NCBI GenBank assembly: GCA_963978235.1
Contig: CAXBQM010000018.1
Span: 1 to 17,617 of the forward strand
Length of the DNA: 17,617 nt
Source: UBA7398 sp963978235
GTDB lineage: Bacteria > Actinomycetota > Actinomycetes > Nanopelagicales > Nanopelagicaceae
Direction of reading: 5' to 3'
The notes beneath the pieces are model-generated. The model searched no databases, was not told the DNA's origin, and saw nothing but the letters and a program-made list of their open reading frames with translations. The position numbers were made by a program, and so were the translations under genes. Positions 13,267 through 17,617 of the stretch are shown piece after piece (within the stretch, counting starts at the first letter, position 1; every line of letters starts with the position of its first letter).

Positions 13267-14406
13267 ATGCGCGTACTCGTTCCGGCGGAAACAAAAGCTG
13301 GTGAGAAGCGCGTCGCATTAGTTCCAGACATTATTTCTAAACTCACTCGCGCGGGCTTAAAAGTAGTTGTGGAATCTGGCGCAGGAGTTCATTCACAAGC
13401 CCCTGATAGCGATTATCAAAGCGCCGGCGCAGAAGTTTTCTCCTCGCAGAATCTCAATCAGGAACTCGCAGCCGCAGATGTTGTTGCTTCTGTGCAACCA
13501 CTGTCGCCAGAGATAATGGCGAAACTTAAACGCGGTGCTATCACGATTTCATTTCTCTCACCGAGTGGTGCAACCGATTCAATTAACGCGGCAGCATCGG
13601 CGGGTGTTACCGCATTTTCTATGGAAATGATTCCGCGTATTTCACGTGCGCAATCAATGGATGCTCTCACTTCGCAAGCGCTCTGCGCTGGCTATCGAGC
13701 AGCGCTTGTTGGCGCAGAATTATCACCACGTTTCTTTCCACTCTTGATGACCGCTGCGGGCACAGTCACGCCAGCACAAGTTCTCGTTCTCGGCGCAGGA
13801 GTTGCGGGCTTGCAAGCAATTGCAACCGCTAAACGTCTCGGCGCAGTTGTTTCGGCCTATGACGTACGCCCATCGTCAGCTGATGAAGTGCGATCAATGG
13901 GTGCAACTTTTATTGATCTCGATCTTGAAGTTCTTGAAGGTGCCGGCGGTTATGCGCGTGAGATGACAGAAGAGCGCGCAGCGAAACAACGAGAACTTCT
14001 CACACCATTTATTTCAAAATCAAATGTACTGATAACTACTGCAGCAGTTCCAGGCAGACCTGCACCGCGACTTGTTACCGCTCAGATGTATTCACAGATG
14101 GCTGCCGGATCTGTCATTGTCGATCTCGCCGCAGAATCGGGTGGCAATGTTGAAGGATCGAAAGCTGGCGAAACTATTACAACAGCAAGTGGCGTTCTCA
14201 TTTGGGGCGGCAAAGATGTGCCATCACAACTTCCCTTCCATGCATCATCACTGTATTCACGAAATATCGTCAACCTTTTACTTTTAATGACCAAAACGGA
14301 GAACAGCGATAGCGGTCAAATCGCCACCGTACAACCGGATTTTGCTGATGAAATCATTGCGGCAGCAGCGCTCACTCACGATGGCGCAATTCGAGAGAGG
14401 AAATAG
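13267..14406 (+). CDS. pntAA: NAD(P) transhydrogenase subunit alpha part 1 (NAD-binding domain I)
   Basis: A 379-residue soluble subunit of the proton-translocating transhydrogenase, which moves hydride from NADH to NADP+ at the expense of the proton gradient. It carries the NADH-binding dI domain. Motifs: MRVLVPAETKAGEKRVALVP at the start, PRISRAQSMDALTSQA (123-138, with the dI Arg/Gln of the hydride-transfer site), the Rossmann loop GAGVAGL (176-182) and YDVRP (198-202). Length is normal for the split alpha1 form. The ATG at 13267 has no Shine-Dalgarno but a TAGCCT 6 bases upstream. The pntAB GTG follows after 2 bases, so the three pnt genes form an operon. Confidence 0.96.
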   Translation: MRVLVPAETKAGEKRVALVPDIISKLTRAGLKVVVESGAGVHSQAPDSDYQSAGAEVFSSQNLNQELAAADVVASVQPLSPEIMAKLKRGAITISFLSPSGATDSINAAASAGVTAFSMEMIPRISRAQSMDALTSQALCAGYRAALVGAELSPRFFPLLMTAAGTVTPAQVLVLGAGVAGLQAIATAKRLGAVVSAYDVRPSSADEVRSMGATFIDLDLEVLEGAGGYAREMTEERAAKQRELLTPFISKSNVLITTAAVPGRPAPRLVTAQMYSQMAAGSVIVDLAAESGGNVEGSKAGETITTASGVLIWGGKDVPSQLPFHASSLYSRNIVNLLLLMTKTENSDSGQIATVQPDFADEIIAAAALTHDGAIRERK

Positions 14407-14408
14407 TT

Positions 14409-14699
14409 GTGGAACCTATTGCCCTGATCTCACTCTTCGTACTCGCAGTGTTTGTTGGCTTTGAAGTTGTCTCCAAAGTTTCATCAACGTTACACACGCC
14501 ACTTATGAGTGGTGCAAACGCAATCCACGGAATTATCTTGGTTGGTGCAATTATTGTTGCCGATAAAGCTCAGACCACACTTGAGTTAACGCTCTCTATT
14601 CTCGCGGTAGTACTTGCGACCATCAATATGGTCGGTGGATTTGTCGTCACTGATCGCATGCTAGAAATGTTCAAAGGCAAGAAGAAGGAAGGTAAGTAA
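14409..14699 (+). CDS. pntAB: NAD(P) transhydrogenase subunit alpha part 2 (membrane)
   Basis: A 96-residue membrane subunit contributing part of the dII proton channel. Three hydrophobic helices (about 4-22, 38-52, 57-80) surround the conserved TPLMSGANAIHGI (30-42); the usual residue before the last GI is Ser, here His. The C-terminus is lysine-rich. The start is a GTG at 14409, preceded by GAGAGG with 8-base spacing and lying 2 bases after the pntAA stop. The stop overlaps the pntB ATG as TAATG. This split form of the alpha subunit is standard in actinobacteria. Confidence 0.94.
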   Translation: MEPIALISLFVLAVFVGFEVVSKVSSTLHTPLMSGANAIHGIILVGAIIVADKAQTTLELTLSILAVVLATINMVGGFVVTDRMLEMFKGKKKEGK

Positions 14700-16078
14700 T
14701 GAATACCTTTCTCTATGACCTGATTGGTTTAGCAGCCGGAGTTTGTTTCATCCTTGCTCTGAAAGGCCTCTCTCATCCCCGAACTGCTCGACGCGGTAAC
14801 ACGCTCGGTGCAATCGGTGCGACTATCGCAACAGTTTTAGTTTTCTTTAATGCCGACAATAAGCATCGCAATCTGCCATTCATTCTCGGAGCGATTGCAT
14901 TCGGAGTTATCGTCGGTGTTCCCGCTGCTCGTAAAGTTCAAATGACTCAGATGCCACAACTTGTTGCACTCTTCAACGGTGTTGGTGGTGGCGCAGCAGC
15001 GCTCGTTGCAATCGTGGAATATCTAGATCTTGGCACAAAGGCCTCCACGGCAGAGGTCATTGCAACTGTCTTCACAGTTGTTGTTGGTTGTATTTCATTT
15101 TCTGGCTCCATCATTACATTCTTAAAGTTGCAAGAATTGATGACTACTCGCCCTGTGATATTTCCCGCTGGTCGATTTATTATCGCCGCAACTCTCGCCT
15201 CAGTCATTGGCGTATCTGCGTGGGTTATCTCTGCGCTCGGTACAGCGCCGCTCTTGATTTTGGCTGGTTTATCGCTGCTATTCGGCGTTCTCTTCGTACT
15301 CCCCGTAGGTGGCGCAGATGTACCCATCGTTATCTCATTGCTCAATGCATTTACTGGTTTAACGGTCGCCGCATCAGGTTACGTACTACAAGCAACACTA
15401 TTAATTATTGCTGGAACACTCGTTGGAGCATCGGGAACAATCTTGACGCGATTAATGGCAGAAGCAATGGGTCGTTCCCTCTTCGGCACACTCTTTGGCG
15501 CATTTACAGCGAAAGCATCGGATCAATCAGGCGCGGCTGAGACGCGACCAGTGAAATCTGGATCACCAGATGATGTCGCAATTTTACTTAACTATGCGCG
15601 ACGCGTTGTCATTGTTCCTGGCTTTGGTCTCGCAGTTGCCCAGGCACAACACACAGTTCGCGAATTGGCAGATTTGATGACGGCAAAAGGAATTGATGTT
15701 GCATATGGAATTCATCCAGTTGCTGGTCGTATGCCTGGACATATGAACGTTCTCCTTGCCGAAGCAAATGTTCCTTATGAGCAGTTAGCAGAAATGGATG
15801 AAGTAAATCCAACATTCCCACAAACTGATGTTGCGCTCATCATCGGAGCTAACGATGTTGTTAATCCAGCAGCAAAGAACACGCCGGGATGTCCGATCTA
15901 CGGCATGCCGATTCTTGATGTTGCGCAAGCCGGAAACGTCATCTTCTTGAAACGTTCAATGCGTCCTGGTTTTGCTGGAATTGAAAACGAACTTCTCTTT
16001 GATGCCAAGACCACACTTCTCTTTGGTGATGCCAAAGCATCGCTCACAAAAGTTGTCTCTGCGCTTAAAGCTCTCTAA
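14699..16078 (+). CDS. pntB: NAD(P) transhydrogenase subunit beta
   Basis: A 459-residue subunit with the remaining dII membrane helices (about residues 5-265) and the NADP(H)-binding dIII domain (about 290-459). dIII motifs: VPGFGLAVAQAQH (306-318; the usual GYG is GFG here), HPVAGRMPGHMNVLLAEANVPYE (339-361), GANDVVNPAA (383-392) and KRSMRPGFAGIENELLF (418-434). GGAAGG upstream plus the TAATG overlap with pntAB indicates coupled translation. The gene converges on pirin, the stop codons overlapping by 3 bases within 16075-16078, and no terminator hairpin was seen there. Confidence 0.97.
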   Translation: MNTFLYDLIGLAAGVCFILALKGLSHPRTARRGNTLGAIGATIATVLVFFNADNKHRNLPFILGAIAFGVIVGVPAARKVQMTQMPQLVALFNGVGGGAAALVAIVEYLDLGTKASTAEVIATVFTVVVGCISFSGSIITFLKLQELMTTRPVIFPAGRFIIAATLASVIGVSAWVISALGTAPLLILAGLSLLFGVLFVLPVGGADVPIVISLLNAFTGLTVAASGYVLQATLLIIAGTLVGASGTILTRLMAEAMGRSLFGTLFGAFTAKASDQSGAAETRPVKSGSPDDVAILLNYARRVVIVPGFGLAVAQAQHTVRELADLMTAKGIDVAYGIHPVAGRMPGHMNVLLAEANVPYEQLAEMDEVNPTFPQTDVALIIGANDVVNPAAKNTPGCPIYGMPILDVAQAGNVIFLKRSMRPGFAGIENELLFDAKTTLLFGDAKASLTKVVSALKAL

Positions 16079-17184
16079 TCTAAAAATTCTTTAGCCGAAC
16101 TCTCCTGCATCTGCGTTGGTGCGCCATGCACCGAGAGAATTTCATCATCAACTTCTTGTGAAACCATTGAACCTGAAAGTTTGCTTCCCTCACCAGAACG
16201 GTTCAAAGTACGAGAGCGTTCTTTGACCCACTCTTTATGGTCAGCGGGCACAATTCCCAATACTCCACGCTGAAAATCTTCAAAGGCCTGCAGGACTTCG
16301 CGCTTGGTATTCATCACAAATGGCCCCATCCAAGCAACCTGTTCGCGAATCGGTTCTCCGCCAAGTATCAATACATCCATCTCAGGTGATCGTCCTTCTT
16401 GCGCAGCGTCTGCAGTTACAACAAGAGTGTCGCCATCTTTCATCACTGCAAGTTGTCCCATGTGAACCGGATGGTTCTTCTCGCCAACGCTGCCTCGACC
16501 ATTCAGTGTGTAGACAAGTGAGTTGTAATGAGGATTCCATGGCAGACGAAGTTGCGCGCCGGCTTGAAGGGTTGCATGAACAATGGTGATTGGAGTTTGA
16601 GTTGAACCTGGTCCTTGGTGCCCGCCAATCTCACCTGCAATGACTCGAATAAGTGCACCACCATCATGTGATGAGAGCAGCGCTACGTTCTTTGCGCGAA
16701 TATCTTGATACGCCGGTTGTGACCACTTTTTTGCGGCCGGCAAATTTACCCACAATTGAAATCCGTGAAATAACCCACCGCTCATTACTAAATGTTCTGG
16801 CGGAGTTTCAATATGCAAAATTCCGGCACCGGCTGTCATCCATTGCGTATCGCCATTAGAAATAGTTCCGCCGCCGCCGTGATTATCAAAGTGATCAAAG
16901 ATGCCATCGATAATGTATGTAACGGTTTCAAATCCGCGATGGGGATGCCACGGTGTTCCTTTTGGCTCTCCTGGTGAATATTCAACTTCGCCCATTTGAT
17001 CTAAATGAATAAATGGATCAAGTTCGGCTAAATCAACGCCATGAAATGCGCGACGAACTGGGAAACCTTCGCCCTCAAAACCTTGTGGTGCAGTCGTCAC
17101 ACTCGTCACTGTTCGCACGCGCGCAGTTGGTGAAGCAATGACGCGTGGCAAGATGGTGATGTCGTTGACGGTAATCGCTGGCAT
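16075..17184 (-). CDS. Pirin family bicupin protein
   Basis: A 369-residue two-cupin protein. The metal-binding N-terminal cupin is intact: WHPHRGFETVTY (79-90, His80 and His82) and TAGAGILHIE (117-126, His124 and Glu126) are the four expected ligands for iron. A second cupin follows (about 190-275). Bacterial pirins include quercetin dioxygenases and redox-responsive partners of metabolic enzymes; which applies here is unknown. The C-terminal 60-70 residues (after about 300, KEWVKERSRTLNRSGEG onward) are hydrophilic and make the protein longer than the usual 230-320. ATG at 17184, without an obvious Shine-Dalgarno or -10. It diverges from the SDR gene. Confidence 0.93.
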   Translation of the reverse strand: MPAITVNDITILPRVIASPTARVRTVTSVTTAPQGFEGEGFPVRRAFHGVDLAELDPFIHLDQMGEVEYSPGEPKGTPWHPHRGFETVTYIIDGIFDHFDNHGGGGTISNGDTQWMTAGAGILHIETPPEHLVMSGGLFHGFQLWVNLPAAKKWSQPAYQDIRAKNVALLSSHDGGALIRVIAGEIGGHQGPGSTQTPITIVHATLQAGAQLRLPWNPHYNSLVYTLNGRGSVGEKNHPVHMGQLAVMKDGDTLVVTADAAQEGRSPEMDVLILGGEPIREQVAWMGPFVMNTKREVLQAFEDFQRGVLGIVPADHKEWVKERSRTLNRSGEGSKLSGSMVSQEVDDEILSVHGAPTQMQESSAKEFLD

Positions 17185-17227
17185 ATCTACTCAACTTCTC
17201 TTTTCTCACTTAAACCCTGACAAGTTT

Positions 17228-17257
17228 GTTGAAACTTCAACTATCAAATCCTATAAC
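17228..17257 (+). promoter_or_regulatory. Promoter with overlapping dyad for the SDR gene
   Basis: TTGAAA (17229-17234), a 17-base spacer and TATAAC (17252-17257) make the best sigma-70-type promoter in the window, giving a leader of about 40 bases. The palindrome GTTGAA-AC-TTCAAC (17228-17241) covers the -35 and could be a repressor site affecting both the SDR and the divergent pirin gene. Confidence 0.55.
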
Positions 17258-17304
17258 CAGCTCCGCCCCTTCCGCATTCCGAGTTTTCCCTACAGAATTC
17301 CCAC

Positions 17305-17617
17305 ATGAAGCCCTTCTCATTTAATGGCGTTCGAACCCTTATTACCGGCGCTGGCTCTGCCACCGGAATTGGGTTTGCTTCCGCAAAATTGCTCGCGCAA
17401 CAAGGCGCTTCGGTCTATCTCGTTGGTCGCACTGATCGGGTGACATCTCGCGCGCGCGAATTGAAAGAGTTGGGCCATGTTGCACATGCATCACATGGTG
17501 ATTTAGGTGATGCAACATTCGTTTCTGAACTTATTCCACACGTCGTTGCAACTCTTGGTGGCATTGATGTTCATGTTAATAACGCAGGCATGACTAGTAT
17601 TCAAAGCGGTGCGCACG
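17305..17617 (+). CDS. Short-chain dehydrogenase/reductase, N-terminal part
   Basis: The first 104 residues of an SDR-family NAD(P)-dependent oxidoreductase; the gene runs off the window end. Visible family features are the dinucleotide-binding loop TGAGSATGIG (14-23) and NNAG (92-95), which stabilises the central sheet. A GRTDR stretch follows strand 2 (41-45); the Arg residues there suggest, weakly, NADP preference. The catalytic Ser-Tyr-Lys lies beyond the window. The ATG at 17305 begins a normal SDR N-terminus (FNGVRTLITGAG). No Shine-Dalgarno precedes it, although a good promoter lies 48 bases upstream. Substrate cannot be inferred. Confidence 0.9.
   Translation, partial: MKPFSFNGVRTLITGAGSATGIGFASAKLLAQQGASVYLVGRTDRVTSRARELKELGHVAHASHGDLGDATFVSELIPHVVATLGGIDVHVNNAGMTSIQSGAH

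Overview
The window looks like a compact, moderately low-GC actinobacterial chromosome segment (mid-40s percent GC by eye). The best guess is a streamlined planktonic lineage of the freshwater acI / Nanopelagicales type. The actinobacterial assignment rests on the run DUF3039 - clpS - DUF2017 - murI - rph - rdgB, the split three-gene pntAA-pntAB-pntB transhydrogenase, and several start codons placed like leaderless actinobacterial transcripts. Gene packing is tight: three stop/start pairs overlap as TAATG, two convergent pairs share stop-codon bases, and no gene-free stretch exceeds about 250 bases. No mobile element, CRISPR array, tRNA or rRNA was seen.

Layout, left to right. (1) 13-1109: an aquaporin (minus) and a small four-helix membrane protein (plus) diverge from a 56-base gap. 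(2) 1106-2755: a DUF885 metallopeptidase-like protein (minus). (3) 2907-3242: a small secreted Ala-rich protein (minus) with its own terminator, followed by a 247-base divergent gap containing hairpins. (4) 3490-6129: a hendecad coiled-coil protein with a basic tail, then an acyltransferase-3/SGNH envelope-modifying enzyme (plus), ending at a bidirectional terminator. (5) 6169-12275, all minus: DUF3039, a secreted GH18 glycoside hydrolase, clpS, DUF2017, murI, rph, rdgB, and a single-pass membrane protein with a Lys/Ala-rich N-terminus and an external FN3-like domain. (6) 12313-16078 (plus): argF, then pntAA-pntAB-pntB. (7) 16075-17184: a pirin (minus), diverging from the start of an SDR oxidoreductase (plus) cut by the window end.

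How the genes fit together: clpS serves N-degron proteolysis, murI supplies D-glutamate for peptidoglycan, rph trims tRNA 3' ends, and rdgB removes non-canonical NTPs, so this block is housekeeping. The GH18, the acyltransferase, the secreted protein and the FN3 membrane protein are cell-surface functions. The transhydrogenase couples the proton gradient to NADPH supply, which argF-dependent arginine synthesis and SDR enzymes could draw on.

The most unusual material is regulatory and architectural. A TANNNT hexamer lies exactly 6 bases before the start codon of four genes, with near-matches at two more. Two divergent pairs have overlapping or almost touching promoters. Three 19-bp tandem repeats sit just upstream of the FN3-protein promoter, and a perfect 12-bp tandem duplication precedes murI. 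The coiled-coil protein has at least nine consecutive 11-residue repeats, and two neighbouring proteins carry histone-H1-like basic tails. I found no clear evidence of a wholly new multi-gene system; the best candidate for a closer look is the 3243-7063 block.
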